The notes under the pieces: model-generated | Told to the model about the DNA's origin: nothing | What the model saw: only the letters and a program-made list of their open reading frames with translations | The model's database searches: none | Shown: piece by piece, positions 16,438 through 25,541 of the stretch | Position numbering within the stretch: the stretch's first letter is position 1 | Layout of the letters: the number at the start of each line of letters is the position of its first letter | Assembly: GCA_039820405.1 (NCBI GenBank) | Contig: JBCBQC010000090.1 | Location: forward strand, 1-26,539 | DNA from: CALLVY01 sp937899855 | GTDB taxonomy: Bacteria > Bacteroidota > Bacteroidia > Chitinophagales > Saprospiraceae | Direction of reading: 5' to 3' | DNA length: 26,539 nt | Made by a program: the position numbers and the translations under genes

Positions 16438-19400
16438 TTACTGCACCACCAACTTGCGAACGACTTTAGCCGTTTCGGTTTGTACCTCCAGGAAGTGGAT
16501 CCCGGCGGGTACTTCGGCAATGTTCAAGGTCAGCGAAGCATCGGCCTCCTCCAACTCGCGGGTCAGCAGTTCGCGACCGTCCACGCTCATCAGGCGGATC
16601 ACGGCGGCACCGCGGTCCAGATCCCGCAGGCTCAGGTAAACCACGTCTTGCGCGGGGTTGGGATAAAGGGCGATATCGAGACCAGAAGCGGGATCATCCG
16701 TTGAGGTATCCAACTCCCCGGTGACGATGGTGACGGCTTCCGCACAAGCCTCACCAGTACTCGTACTTGAGGTCACGCAGGCCGTATTGGTGATGGAGTA
16801 GAAATTATCGAAGAATTCGACGTTATCCACGTACCAACCTTCTCCACCGACGGCGCCATCGCAGGCCATACGGAAGCGGAAGATCACGCTCTGACCAGAG
16901 TAGCTGCTCAGGTCGATGACCGTCTGGAGGTAACCGTTGCTATTTCCACTGAAGGCTTCCCGACCGGAAATCGTACTGGCCTGGTTGACTTCGATGGTGC
17001 TGTTGTAACCATTCTGGGTCATTTCACTGCCCAAATCTTCCCAAGTCAGGCCTTCGTCGGTCGAAATCTCGACCACACCACCATCCCAGGTAGCTTCGGT
17101 ATTGTACCAATGCCAGAAGCTCAGGGCGGGGCTATCACCGTCGAGCAGTACGCTTTCCGACAGGATGAGGTACTGATCCGATTCGGTTTCGATATCGGGA
17201 GCAAACCAGGCATTATCCCCCTCGAAGGGGTTGTTGCTAACGACCGACCATTCGGCGGCACCTACGGGGTTTTCCAAACGCCAGTTGTCCGTACCCGCTT
17301 CAACACCGTCCTCTAATGCAACTACTGAGAAGGGCTCATCGGCCAATTGTAGCTGGTAGGTACAAATGGTGGAATTGCCCGTCATCATACTTCCCAGCTC
17401 GATGGTAATCTCGCCATTGGCAAAGGTCGTATTGGGGCAGCTGGAGGAGCCTTCCACGTAGCTGGTTCCTTCGGGGATCAGGTCACTGACGGAGATGTCG
17501 GTCAGCAGTCCGGGCGTATCGTTGGTGATTTCGAGGGTGTAGGTGACCACGTCGCCGGCTTCGGCGCTGGCCACAGCGGTTTTCTTAATCTTGAGAATTT
17601 GGCTACACGCATCGGGCATGTCAAAACTTTCGTTACCACCAGCTCTAGCGCTGAAGCCCATTCCCCGGCGCGCAAAAGTTTTCCAAATCAAACAGACGTT
17701 CGCTCCACCGTTGTTGGCCACGTCGGCGGCGATAATGGCATCCCGGGAGTCCAGGAAGGTGGGGTTACAGGGTTGTAATTTGAGGCCATCGAGGACCAAC
17801 TGCATGGCGATGTTATTTCCTTTGTCGCCAAAGTAGAAGTCGGAGCTAAAGCCGTATTCATCGATCAGGTCCCAGTACAAATCCCAGATGGTGACGGCCC
17901 ACACCGAGCCCACACCGTGAGGGGCCTGCTCAACGACGACACTGGCATAAGTGTGCGGATCGATGTCCATATCCCGACTGTAGGGGTATCTACGAATACC
18001 CGTACCCGAAGTAGGCTCACGCAGCGCGTAGGTTCCAATGCCCCGACGTTGCTCGGCAATATCGTTTTCGGTGGTCAGCATGGCGAGGGCAAACCAGTCG
18101 CTCCAACCTTCTCCCGCTTGTTCGCGGTTGGACAGACAGCCACCACCCTGCGAAGGCCCTCCCGTCAGACGAATGGAGATGCCGTGCGTATACTCGTGGA
18201 TGATGATCCCGTTGTCCAGATCGCCATCGATGGCGGTGGGGCCGGGAACCGGGATTTGAGCATTTACGGAGAGTCGTACTTGCAGCTCATCGTCGAGTGC
18301 CACCTTTAACGTGTTGCAATCGTCCCGCGACATCATCACGGCCGGAATCGTCACCTGATCGCCAACGACACCGGGCGCCATCCCAAAGGGTGGAGTACCA
18401 TCGTTGTTGCAAATGATCACCGCAATGGCCCCTTCGTTTTCGGCGGCCAGCGATTTGAACCCAAATTCGCAGTCCCCCCGGTCGATCATCGCGATGTTGC
18501 CGGACAGTTCGGCTCCGTTGATAATGTCTTCACAAACATCGGCTCCATTGCCAATGCCATCGTCGGCCAGTACCACCTTACCGGCGAGCGGAGGGGTGGG
18601 GACTTCCGCCCCAAAACCAGCGGGTACCATGACGTAAGTGCCCGCCACCGTGGCGGGCTCCTCTACAATTACCGCAGCGTTGGGGGGTAACTGCTCATCA
18701 GTCCAGATGTACATCTGCATCCGAGCACCGGAGCCATCGGCACCGGTACCGAAGTTGGCGTTGTTGCGGCCACTACCGTCGAGCGCTTCGGCGCGGACGT
18801 AATCGCCTTCGATTCCTCCGTTGTTGTAGTTGTTAACCTGAAAGTTACCCGAAGCTTCGTCAAAACCGTACTGGTACCACATGTCGTGCATCACGTTGTT
18901 CCAGTAAAAAAGGTTGACCACGGCGGGGTCAACCTGGGTGTAGGGCTTTTCGGTCGACAGATCGAGCGGATAGTCAAAATCGAGGCTGGGGCCACCATCG
19001 GGCTCGTCCCCAGCGGATTCATTTTGGTTGAAAATGTCGTGATAGGCGTGGACGTTGTTTCCACGGGTGATGGTGTACTCGGCGCCCGTGGCACCGTTGA
19101 CGTCGTGCCAGCCAAAGGGCGAGGCGATTGGATCGGACGGATCGGTAATCAGATCGCGGTTGCCGTGAATGGGGCTTTCGATCGGCACGGGATAAACGCG
19201 GTAGGAATTGGCCCGGGCGTTGGTTTTGGCCAGCGGGGAAGCCGTCGTTTTGGGTGCGGACATCGCCGCCACTGGACCGTGGGCGTGCGGGTGCGCTTTG
19301 GGAGCGGCCGCCGCTTTCGGGGCGGGCTCGGTAGCCGTCAGGGCGTGCGGATGGGCCTTGGGAATGGCCGGTGTTTTCGGCCCAAACTTGGTGGTTATTG

Positions 19401-20091
19401 GGGCGTGGGTATGGGGAACGGAGCATTCGGAAGAATGATCAAATTCGCAGTGGATCACCTGGTTGTGGTGAGCCAGTACCGCTCCAGTTTGGGCGTCTAT
19501 CCGGGCGTTCCACCAGTTGTAAGCGTCCAGCTCGTAGAGCTCCACCCGCCAAGCCAAACGCACCGACCGGTCTTCCATGGTTTGGTAGACCAACCGCACG
19601 GGAACGGGCTCCAGTGCAAAGCCATCGGGGCTAAAGACGTAGTACTGGTCGTTGATTTTTTCTTGCAGCTTTACCGTCACATCCGTCCGCTTCTGAAAAT
19701 GGAGCAGGACCGCTTCGATGGCCTCAGCGGGGCTCAGGGTCGGCGTAGTGGTATTGATGCGGGACTGGAGATCCGATACAAAACGATTTCCCATGCTCAA
19801 CACCTGGCCATCCGGCAGGATATTGACGTTGGTGATGGCCTGTTCGACGGCAATACCGGCGTATTCCTGTTGGAGGTAAACGTGGGTAACCCCGTTGTGG
19901 CGGGAGGAGTATAAATCGCTGACGCGATAGTTGCCCAGATCGGCTTCGGTCAGTTGCAGTTGATCTCGACTCTTTTCAAGATGTCGAAGTGCAACGTCCA
20001 GTGGGCCCTGTTGCTGGGCGACGCTAACCGTCGACCAAGCACACAGCACAAACAGCAGCGCAAAAAATGGGGCAGAGTTAAATTGCTTCAT
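16438..20091 (-). CDS. M36 fungalysin-type metalloprotease with PA insert, T9SS cargo, 1217 aa
   Basis: A predicted secreted zinc endopeptidase made as a proenzyme. It has a signal peptide at 1-25, then an FTP/PepSY-type propeptide at about 28-215. A low-complexity Pro/Ala/Lys/His linker follows at about 220-295 with two PKAHPHA copies. The catalytic region spans about 300-830. Zinc ligands are His632 and His636 in HEYTHGIS, with Glu661 in EGWSD and Glu633 as catalytic base. A protease-associated (PA) domain is inserted at about 470-605 (IDRGDCEFGFK). After the catalytic part come a DUF11 domain (about 832-920), a MAM/immune-inhibitor-A-like jelly roll (about 930-1095, SFWHWYNTE, GEGWYVDNVEFFD) and a T9SS sorting domain (about 1135-1217, LYPNPAQDV, VPAGIHFLEV). 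It has its own promoter motif and terminator. It is a tandem paralog of the gene at 20279-23833. Substrate specificity is unknown. Confidence 0.95.
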   Translation of the reverse strand: MKQFNSAPFFALLFVLCAWSTVSVAQQQGPLDVALRHLEKSRDQLQLTEADLGNYRVSDLYSSRHNGVTHVYLQQEYAGIAVEQAITNVNILPDGQVLSMGNRFVSDLQSRINTTTPTLSPAEAIEAVLLHFQKRTDVTVKLQEKINDQYYVFSPDGFALEPVPVRLVYQTMEDRSVRLAWRVELYELDAYNWWNARIDAQTGAVLAHHNQVIHCEFDHSSECSVPHTHAPITTKFGPKTPAIPKAHPHALTATEPAPKAAAAPKAHPHAHGPVAAMSAPKTTASPLAKTNARANSYRVYPVPIESPIHGNRDLITDPSDPIASPFGWHDVNGATGAEYTITRGNNVHAYHDIFNQNESAGDEPDGGPSLDFDYPLDLSTEKPYTQVDPAVVNLFYWNNVMHDMWYQYGFDEASGNFQVNNYNNGGIEGDYVRAEALDGSGRNNANFGTGADGSGARMQMYIWTDEQLPPNAAVIVEEPATVAGTYVMVPAGFGAEVPTPPLAGKVVLADDGIGNGADVCEDIINGAELSGNIAMIDRGDCEFGFKSLAAENEGAIAVIICNNDGTPPFGMAPGVVGDQVTIPAVMMSRDDCNTLKVALDDELQVRLSVNAQIPVPGPTAIDGDLDNGIIIHEYTHGISIRLTGGPSQGGGCLSNREQAGEGWSDWFALAMLTTENDIAEQRRGIGTYALREPTSGTGIRRYPYSRDMDIDPHTYASVVVEQAPHGVGSVWAVTIWDLYWDLIDEYGFSSDFYFGDKGNNIAMQLVLDGLKLQPCNPTFLDSRDAIIAADVANNGGANVCLIWKTFARRGMGFSARAGGNESFDMPDACSQILKIKKTAVASAEAGDVVTYTLEITNDTPGLLTDISVSDLIPEGTSYVEGSSSCPNTTFANGEITIELGSMMTGNSTICTYQLQLADEPFSVVALEDGVEAGTDNWRLENPVGAAEWSVVSNNPFEGDNAWFAPDIETESDQYLILSESVLLDGDSPALSFWHWYNTEATWDGGVVEISTDEGLTWEDLGSEMTQNGYNSTIEVNQASTISGREAFSGNSNGYLQTVIDLSSYSGQSVIFRFRMACDGAVGGEGWYVDNVEFFDNFYSITNTACVTSSTSTGEACAEAVTIVTGELDTSTDDPASGLDIALYPNPAQDVVYLSLRDLDRGAAVIRLMSVDGRELLTRELEEADASLTLNIAEVPAGIHFLEVQTETAKVVRKLVVQ

Positions 20092-20113
20092 TTTGGTTTA
20101 GTAATTAGATGGT

Positions 20114-20120
20114 CAAAGTA
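20114..20120 (-). promoter_or_regulatory. Candidate -7 promoter element for the first M36 protease gene
   Basis: The minus strand reads TACTTTG, 22 nt before the ATG at 20091 and downstream of the terminator of the preceding protease gene. It is the same heptamer found before the T9SS cargo gene at 4907. Confidence 0.35.
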
Positions 20121-20218
20121 AAATTGAGTTACAAATGCATGGTAAAATAGGCACTTTGCTGGACTTAGCTAAAAATTATCAGGTTTAGCGTCAGATAGCT
20201 GTCTAAACTGAGCCACCC

Positions 20219-20256
20219 AAAAAGGGTCCCCGCAAGCGAACTGCCTGCGGGGACCC
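20219..20256 (-). terminator. Rho-independent terminator of the second M36 protease gene
   Basis: A perfect 10-bp inverted repeat GGGTCCCCGC/GCGGGGACCC (20224-20233 and 20247-20256) with a 13-nt loop that can pair further lies 22 nt past the stop at 20279. It is followed on the minus strand by five T's (20219-20223). It separates the two tandem protease genes into independent transcripts. Confidence 0.9.
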
Positions 20257-20278
20257 TAAGCTGCTAAAAACACCTCGC

Positions 20279-23200
20279 CTACTGTAGCACGACCTTGCGG
20301 ACCACGCGGGTCCCCTCGGTCTGGATGTGGAGCAGGTAAATCCCCGGATTGTAGCTACTCATATCGAGGTCGTAAAAGGCATTGGTGCTGCCCAGTACCC
20401 GCCGTTCCAAGGTCCGCCCGTCGAGGGCGCTGATGCGGAGTTCGGCTTCCTCGCTCTTGTCGCTACTCAGTTGCAATTGCAGCTGACCAGAGGTCGGGTT
20501 GGGGAACAGGTAAACTCCCAACTGCTCGACGGGGTCGATGGTAGCGGTACTACCGTCCCGCTCGGCAATGGTGTAGCCCGAGGAGCAAAACTCCGTCTGT
20601 AAATCGGAAGTCGCACAGGCCTTATTGACGTAGAAGGTGGCATCGGAAAACAGCTTGATGTCGTCGATGTACCAGCCCTCTTCGGATCCCGTATTGTCGC
20701 AAATAAAGCGGAATCGAATTTTTACCTCTTCCCCCACAAAATCACTGAGGTCAATGATGGTGTGGACGTAGCCGTTGCTGTTGCCCGTAAAGCTGGCCCG
20801 TTGGGTCAGGATACTGGTCTGGCTTTCGTCGTGGCGGGCGGGATACGGATTAGTGACTATGTAGGCGCCCAGGTCAAACCAGTCGCCCCCCGATTCGAGT
20901 TCCATTTCCACGATGCCCCCATCCTTAGACAGTTCGGTATTGTACGAGTGCCAGAAGGACAAGATCGGCTGAGGCCCTTCCAGGAGAATGGGATCGCGCG
21001 TACTGAGTCGCTGGTCCGACTGGCTGGGGACGTTTTCGGCAAACAGGGCCGAACTGCCATCGCGACCGGCACCGGGTACGGGCGTCCAGCGGGTGATGCC
21101 GAGGCTGGCCGAGGAGCGCCAGATGTCGTTGTTGATGCTGTCTCCCGTTTCCGAAATTTCGGGAAGCGAGCGGCCCTGGGGAGTCGTCTGGAGTTGGTAG
21201 CTGCAACGGACCGTATCGCCGATAGCTAGATCGTCGATGGATAAGGTGAGGGTATTGTCCTCCACCGTAGCGCCCGCACAATCAAGTGAGCCGTCCACCA
21301 GGCTGGTGCCCTCGGGGAAGACATCGGTGATGATCACGTTGGTTTGTGGCTTGTTGGTCGCGTTGACGATATTCAGATTATAGCTGATGATATCACCATC
21401 CTCAATTTCTTCGGTCGCCATTTTATCCACTTTTACAAAGGTGAAACAGGAAGGCGGAATGACAAAATCTTCGAAGGGATTGCGCTCATCCCCAATGAGG
21501 CCGGGTCGGGCCAGAAAGCCAAAGCCCCGTCGCGCAAAGGTCTGCCAGATCATACAAACATTCGCCCCGTCGTTGTTGGCCACATCGGCTGCGATGATGG
21601 CATCACGCGACTCGATCAGCGAAGGATCACAGGGTTGGAGCTTGAGCCCGTCCATCACCAGTTGCATGGCGATGTTGTTGCCCGCCGTTCCCTGGTAAAT
21701 GTCCTCGCTAAAGCCGTATTCGTCCACCAGGTTCCAGTACAAGTCCCAGAGGGTGGCCGCGAAAACGGAGCCGATCCCGTGGGGGCGCGAGACCGAATCG
21801 AGGGCAGCGTAGGTGTGGGGATTGACGCCCATATCGCGGTTGTAAGGGAAGTTGCGGATGCCCACCCCGTCGGTAGGCTCATCGAGTACGTAAGTTCCGA
21901 TTCCGCGGTTGTCGTTGGCCGCCGCACCGGGCAACGTTTGCATCGCCAGGGCAAACCAATCGCTCCAACCTTCTCCCGCTTGCTCAAAATTGTTCAGACA
22001 GTCGGACGCGGCCGGACCACCGGTGAGGCGGTTGGAAATGCCGTGGCCATATTCGTGTACGATCACACCGTTGTCCAGATCCGAGTCCAGTGCCCGGGGG
22101 CCAGGATTCGGGATGATAAATTCGATGGCTTGAAAATTGACATCAAGCGGCAGGGCCAATTTGAGCGTATCGCAGAGCGAGCGGTCCAGCATGGCTACGG
22201 GTATGGTGATGCTGTCGCCAAATTCGCCCCCCCCCGCCGGAAAGGGCTCACCGGCATTATTGTTGCAAATCAGTACCCCAATCGCACCAGCGTTCTGCGC
22301 ATTCAGTGCCTTGAGGCCCATGTTGCACTCTCCACGGTCTAGGAGGGTAATTTTACCCACTACCTCATCGGCATTGGCCACCGGTTCACAAACATCCTCC
22401 GGGGTGTCGACCGAATCGACGGCCAGGACCACCTCTCCCCCAAAACCATCCGTGATCGGCGCCCCAAAGTCCGCCCCCCGCATCCGGTACTTGCCGGCCA
22501 CGGAATCGGGTGCATTGATAATGAGGGTATCAAAGGGCAGGTTGACCGCCTCTTCCACCTCCCAGATGTACATTTGCATCCGGGGGCGTTCGCCATCCAC
22601 CGGCGTAAAGAAGTTGGCATTATTGGTACCACTCCCGTCCATCGCCTCGGCGCGGACATCGTCCTCCCCGATTCCTCCCCGTCCGTAGTTGTTGACCTGG
22701 AAGTTGCCCGACTCTTCGGTAAAGCCGTAGTGGTAGCAAATATCGTGGATGATATTGTTCCAGTAAAACAGGTTGGTAATGGTGGGATCGAGTTGGGTAA
22801 AGGGACGGCGGACGTCGAGGTCGAGGGGGAAATCAAAGTTGAGCTCCGGGCCACCGTCGGGTTCGCCACCGATGGGCTCGTTGAGGTCAAAAATATCGTG
22901 GTAGGCGTGGACATTATTACCCCGGGTGATGGTGTAGTCGAGAGTATCGTCGCCCGTCACATCGTGCCAGCCGAAGGGGGAAGCCAATTCGTCCGCCGGA
23001 TCCACTTCGATGGTACGGCCACCGTGACTGGGGCTTTCCAGGGGCAGGGCAAAGACGTTGTAAGTGCCACCGGAGGCCATTTGGTAATCCGCCGCACTCA
23101 CGCTCGGAGCGAATTTGGCGGCTCCATAGTGATCGTGATGCTGGTGATTGTGGCCTACGGCATCGCAGTCCTCGGCCTTGTCGAAGCTACAGTGCAGCAC

Positions 23201-23833
23201 CTGGTCGCGGTAATGGAGGATTTCTCCCGAGGCGGCGTCGACCATAATTTTCCAAACGTTTTGGCCGTTGCGCATGTGCAGTCGCACCTGCCAGACGAGG
23301 CGGACCTCTTCCGGCGTCTGGAGGTGGTAGCGCAGGCCCGCGGTAATGGGTTCGAGGGTGAAGTCGCCGGGGGCGTAGACGTAATCCACCGCGCTGACTT
23401 GCTCTTGCAGGACCAGCTTGGGATTGCTGCGATTTTGAAAACGTTGTAGCGCCACGGCCACGGCCGCTTCGGGGCTCAAGCCAGGTTCGGTACCATTGAC
23501 TTTACCCGCCAGGTCGGCCACAAAGCGATTGCCCATGCTCAATACCCGCCCATCGGGCAAGATGTTGAAATTGGTGATGGCTCCACCGAGGCTGATGCCA
23601 GCGTGTTGCTGACGGAGGTAGACGTGGGTCACGCCATTGTGGCGGGAGGTGTACAGGTCGCTAAGGGCGAAATTGCTAACGTCGGCCTCGGTGAGATCGT
23701 AATCGACCCGGTGTTGTTCGAAATGGCGAAGGGCCACATCGAGCGGACTTTGCTTTTGGGCCAGAAGAACATTGGAGCTTAAGATCATCAAACCCCAACA
23801 AATTAAGAGTATGGGAGTAAAGTTAATTCTCAT
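20279..23833 (-). CDS. M36 fungalysin-type metalloprotease, tandem paralog, T9SS cargo, 1184 aa
   Basis: It has the same architecture as its downstream neighbour. Signal peptide is at 1-25 and the propeptide at about 28-215, with SRHNGVTHVYL shared exactly. A short linker (about 222-260) holds the His cluster GHNHQHHDHYG at 227-237. The catalytic region is at about 265-795, with His593 and His597 in HEYGHGIS, Glu594 as base and Glu621 in EGWSD. It contains a PA insert (about 440-570, LDRGECNMGLK). DUF11 follows at about 800-882, a MAM-like jelly roll at about 900-1065 (SFWHSYNTE, EEGWYIDDIKLF) and a T9SS sorting domain at about 1100-1184 (LFPNPTSGQL, YNPGIYLLHI). The gene stands between its own -7 motif and a strong terminator. 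The near-identical stretch SRDAIIAADVANN (742-754) shows recent common descent, while the linkers and PA domains have diverged, suggesting different activation or substrates. Confidence 0.95.
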   Translation of the reverse strand: MRINFTPILLICWGLMILSSNVLLAQKQSPLDVALRHFEQHRVDYDLTEADVSNFALSDLYTSRHNGVTHVYLRQQHAGISLGGAITNFNILPDGRVLSMGNRFVADLAGKVNGTEPGLSPEAAVAVALQRFQNRSNPKLVLQEQVSAVDYVYAPGDFTLEPITAGLRYHLQTPEEVRLVWQVRLHMRNGQNVWKIMVDAASGEILHYRDQVLHCSFDKAEDCDAVGHNHQHHDHYGAAKFAPSVSAADYQMASGGTYNVFALPLESPSHGGRTIEVDPADELASPFGWHDVTGDDTLDYTITRGNNVHAYHDIFDLNEPIGGEPDGGPELNFDFPLDLDVRRPFTQLDPTITNLFYWNNIIHDICYHYGFTEESGNFQVNNYGRGGIGEDDVRAEAMDGSGTNNANFFTPVDGERPRMQMYIWEVEEAVNLPFDTLIINAPDSVAGKYRMRGADFGAPITDGFGGEVVLAVDSVDTPEDVCEPVANADEVVGKITLLDRGECNMGLKALNAQNAGAIGVLICNNNAGEPFPAGGGEFGDSITIPVAMLDRSLCDTLKLALPLDVNFQAIEFIIPNPGPRALDSDLDNGVIVHEYGHGISNRLTGGPAASDCLNNFEQAGEGWSDWFALAMQTLPGAAANDNRGIGTYVLDEPTDGVGIRNFPYNRDMGVNPHTYAALDSVSRPHGIGSVFAATLWDLYWNLVDEYGFSEDIYQGTAGNNIAMQLVMDGLKLQPCDPSLIESRDAIIAADVANNDGANVCMIWQTFARRGFGFLARPGLIGDERNPFEDFVIPPSCFTFVKVDKMATEEIEDGDIISYNLNIVNATNKPQTNVIITDVFPEGTSLVDGSLDCAGATVEDNTLTLSIDDLAIGDTVRCSYQLQTTPQGRSLPEISETGDSINNDIWRSSASLGITRWTPVPGAGRDGSSALFAENVPSQSDQRLSTRDPILLEGPQPILSFWHSYNTELSKDGGIVEMELESGGDWFDLGAYIVTNPYPARHDESQTSILTQRASFTGNSNGYVHTIIDLSDFVGEEVKIRFRFICDNTGSEEGWYIDDIKLFSDATFYVNKACATSDLQTEFCSSGYTIAERDGSTATIDPVEQLGVYLFPNPTSGQLQLQLSSDKSEEAELRISALDGRTLERRVLGSTNAFYDLDMSSYNPGIYLLHIQTEGTRVVRKVVLQ

Positions 23834-23868
23834 GTTGGTCTCGTATTTATGCTATGGATGTGTAGGGA

Positions 23869-23875
23869 CAAAATA
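23869..23875 (-). promoter_or_regulatory. Candidate -7 promoter element for the second M36 protease gene
   Basis: The minus strand reads TATTTTG, a one-base-shorter TAnnTTTG variant, 35 nt before the ATG at 23833. No clear -33 element is seen. Confidence 0.3.
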
Positions 23876-23978
23876 CAAAAATCTGGAGAAGTACGAGCCA
23901 GCCTCAAACGGGAGCGGGGCATTTTTGACGCTACTGCGACGAATGTCCCACATTTGGGCCTTCAGAACGCAGCATTCC

Positions 23979-24010
23979 GGAGCCCATTTAGTGGGGTGAT
24001 CCGGGGCTCC
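23979..24010. other. Weak hairpin downstream of the DUF3137 gene
   Basis: GGAGCCC (23979-23985) and GGGCTCC (24004-24010) could form a 7-bp stem with an 18-nt loop immediately past the stop at 24013. There is no U-run on the minus strand, so termination of the ParA operon here is only possible, not shown. The remainder of the 179-nt spacer holds nothing else I can support. Confidence 0.3.
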
Positions 24011-24012
24011 AT

Positions 24013-24939
24013 TCAATTGTTGCGGTCCAGTTCGGCGACGATACGGAGGACCATTTCGAGGTCTTCAAAGAATTCCCGGACCAGTTCAAAGCTCACATTA
24101 CTTCGCAAAATATAAGGTTCGAGTAAGTCCTTTGGTTCAGTAATTGCGATGTAAACCTGCTGATTTAGGAAGGAAAAGTACATTTTCTTATCCGTTCGCA
24201 AGCGATATTCGAGAATCGCGGTCTGCAAATCGGGGGAAAGCATTTGGTGGAGATTGACCTGGGCGGTGGCGTAGGTCATAAAGTATTGGTTGAATTGATC
24301 GTCCAATACTTGGGGGTCGACGGCGTAGGCGCCCTTGCGGGTGATGGCCTTGATCGAGCGGGTGAGGTACTGTTTGAATTCGCGGGGCAAGATGACGATG
24401 GCTCCCGCCATTTCGTGGTTAAATTTGGAGGTGAGAAAAACGCCGCGGAAGACGTAATCCAGTCGATTGCGGACGCGCGAAAACTCGCGGACGTTGAGCT
24501 CGCAGAGTTGGAATTCCAGCTCGCCGATCTTGCCCGTGATCAGGTCCTCGCCCCGATACTCCGGAGCGCGGGAGGCGAAGATGTGGCTGGCCCGGAAAGT
24601 CTTCCGGGGGATAAAGCCCTTGGGGTCGTAACGGAGCGTACCGTAGTTGGGCCCATCGTCGATAAAGTCGAGCAGGAGGTTGATGACGTTGGGCTTGAAC
24701 GTATTGCGAAAGTGCTGGATGCGGTAGGCCAGGTAGGCGATGTAAAAGAAGACGCCCATCAGGAGCATGAGGGAAAAAAGGGGGATGCGGAGGTAAAACT
24801 CCATGACGATGATGCCGGCGATGAGGAAGGCCGAAAAAAACATGAGGCGCCACAGCCGGCGGCGGTGGCGCTCCATCCGCATCAATTCCGGGTGAATGGT
24901 ATGATTGTAGAAAACGCGGAATTCGTCGAGCCGGCGCAC
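24013..24939 (-). CDS. DUF3137 membrane protein, 308 aa
   Basis: A short cytoplasmic N-terminus (LDEFRVFYNHTIHPEL, the usual start of DUF3137 proteins) is followed by many Arg residues. Two closely spaced transmembrane helices follow (about 31-50 and 54-72). A long soluble domain (about 75-308) carries YRGEDLITGKIGELEFQLCEL, typical of the family. The function of DUF3137 is not known. The start is GTG 24939; the next ATG is 57 nt inside and would remove the conserved FYN motif. It begins 8 nt after the stop of the ribbon-helix-helix-like gene, so it is very probably translated from the parA operon transcript. Its C-terminus faces the same compartment as ParA if the two helices form a hairpin, which is inference. 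Confidence 0.85.
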   Translation of the reverse strand: MRRLDEFRVFYNHTIHPELMRMERHRRRLWRLMFFSAFLIAGIIVMEFYLRIPLFSLMLLMGVFFYIAYLAYRIQHFRNTFKPNVINLLLDFIDDGPNYGTLRYDPKGFIPRKTFRASHIFASRAPEYRGEDLITGKIGELEFQLCELNVREFSRVRNRLDYVFRGVFLTSKFNHEMAGAIVILPREFKQYLTRSIKAITRKGAYAVDPQVLDDQFNQYFMTYATAQVNLHQMLSPDLQTAILEYRLRTDKKMYFSFLNQQVYIAITEPKDLLEPYILRSNVSFELVREFFEDLEMVLRIVAELDRNN

Positions 24940-24947
24940 GGGGAGGC

Positions 24948-25487
24948 TTAGAGGTCGCTAATTTTACCGTGCTGAGACTCGTACTGCTGTAGCCACTGCG
25001 AGACGGCTTGTCCGATGATGTCCTTCATATACCGGCGCTCTTCCTTGGCGATCAGCTTTAGCTTGGCGACTTTTTCCCGGTCGTAAACGAAAGTGACGCG
25101 TTTTTGGAAGGAGGTCGCCATGAGTTCTTCCCGGGTCATGTCGGAGGTATGGCGAATGAGGACGTCGAGCCCCATGGCGGGGCGACGGCGTTGGTGGGGG
25201 CGGCTGCGGGCCACCTTTACGTCCACCGCGGCAGTTTTTTCGGACCGCATTTTTTCCTCGACCGTTTCCTGGAGGACTTCTTCGAACAGCGAGTCCAGAT
25301 CGGAGGTAAAGTTCTTACCCGATCGGCGTTTGCGTTTCGGTTGGGGGGGGCGCGATTCGGTGGGTTCGCCCGAATCGGGGTTGACCTTTTTGGTGCGAGA
25401 CAACAGCGGGCTATCCTGAAGTTTTTCTTCCAGCGTACCACTGCCAAACAGGCTCTCTAGTCCATCGGTAAATTTTTTCTTAGCCAC
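24948..25487 (-). CDS. Basic ParA-partner-like protein with ribbon-helix-helix-like C-terminus, 179 aa
   Basis: A small, charged cytoplasmic protein without ParB domains. The C-terminal part (about 128-171) has the layout of a ribbon-helix-helix DNA-binding unit: a strand KRVTFVYD, a helix REKVAKLKLIAKEER, a turn, and a second helix YMKDIIGQAVSQWLQQYE. The N-terminal two thirds is probably disordered. It contains three short motifs, each behind a basic patch: GLESLFG (9-15, after AKKKFTD), DLDSLFE (63-69, after KRKRRSGKNFTS) and GLDVLIR (106-112, after QRRRPAM). These resemble the N-terminal GLxxLF box with which ParB contacts ParA. The start is GTG 25487; an in-frame TAG lies five codons upstream and no ATG is available nearby. 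It is 54 nt downstream of parA and 8 nt upstream of the DUF3137 gene. A centromere-binding or cargo-adaptor partner of ParA is inferred, not shown. Confidence 0.8.
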   Translation of the reverse strand: MAKKKFTDGLESLFGSGTLEEKLQDSPLLSRTKKVNPDSGEPTESRPPQPKRKRRSGKNFTSDLDSLFEEVLQETVEEKMRSEKTAAVDVKVARSRPHQRRRPAMGLDVLIRHTSDMTREELMATSFQKRVTFVYDREKVAKLKLIAKEERRYMKDIIGQAVSQWLQQYESQHGKISDL

Positions 25488-25541
25488 GCGAGAATGATTC
25501 TAGTTCAACAATTGGAGGAACACAATTCGGGGGGGATGGGC

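Noticed and set aside
18886..19914. Plus-strand 342-aa open frame opposite the first M36 protease
   Set aside because: It lies wholly antisense to a protease with an intact HEYTH site and propeptide, and reads as Gly/Arg/Val-rich mirror sequence.
21344..22342. Plus-strand 332-aa open frame opposite the second M36 protease
   Set aside because: Antisense to a conserved catalytic and PA region; the paralog has no matching antisense protein of similar sequence, so coding is unlikely.
24948..25487. Calling this protein ParB
   Set aside because: It has the ParB-like N-terminal motif but no ParB/Srx-type domain or central HTH, and is too short.
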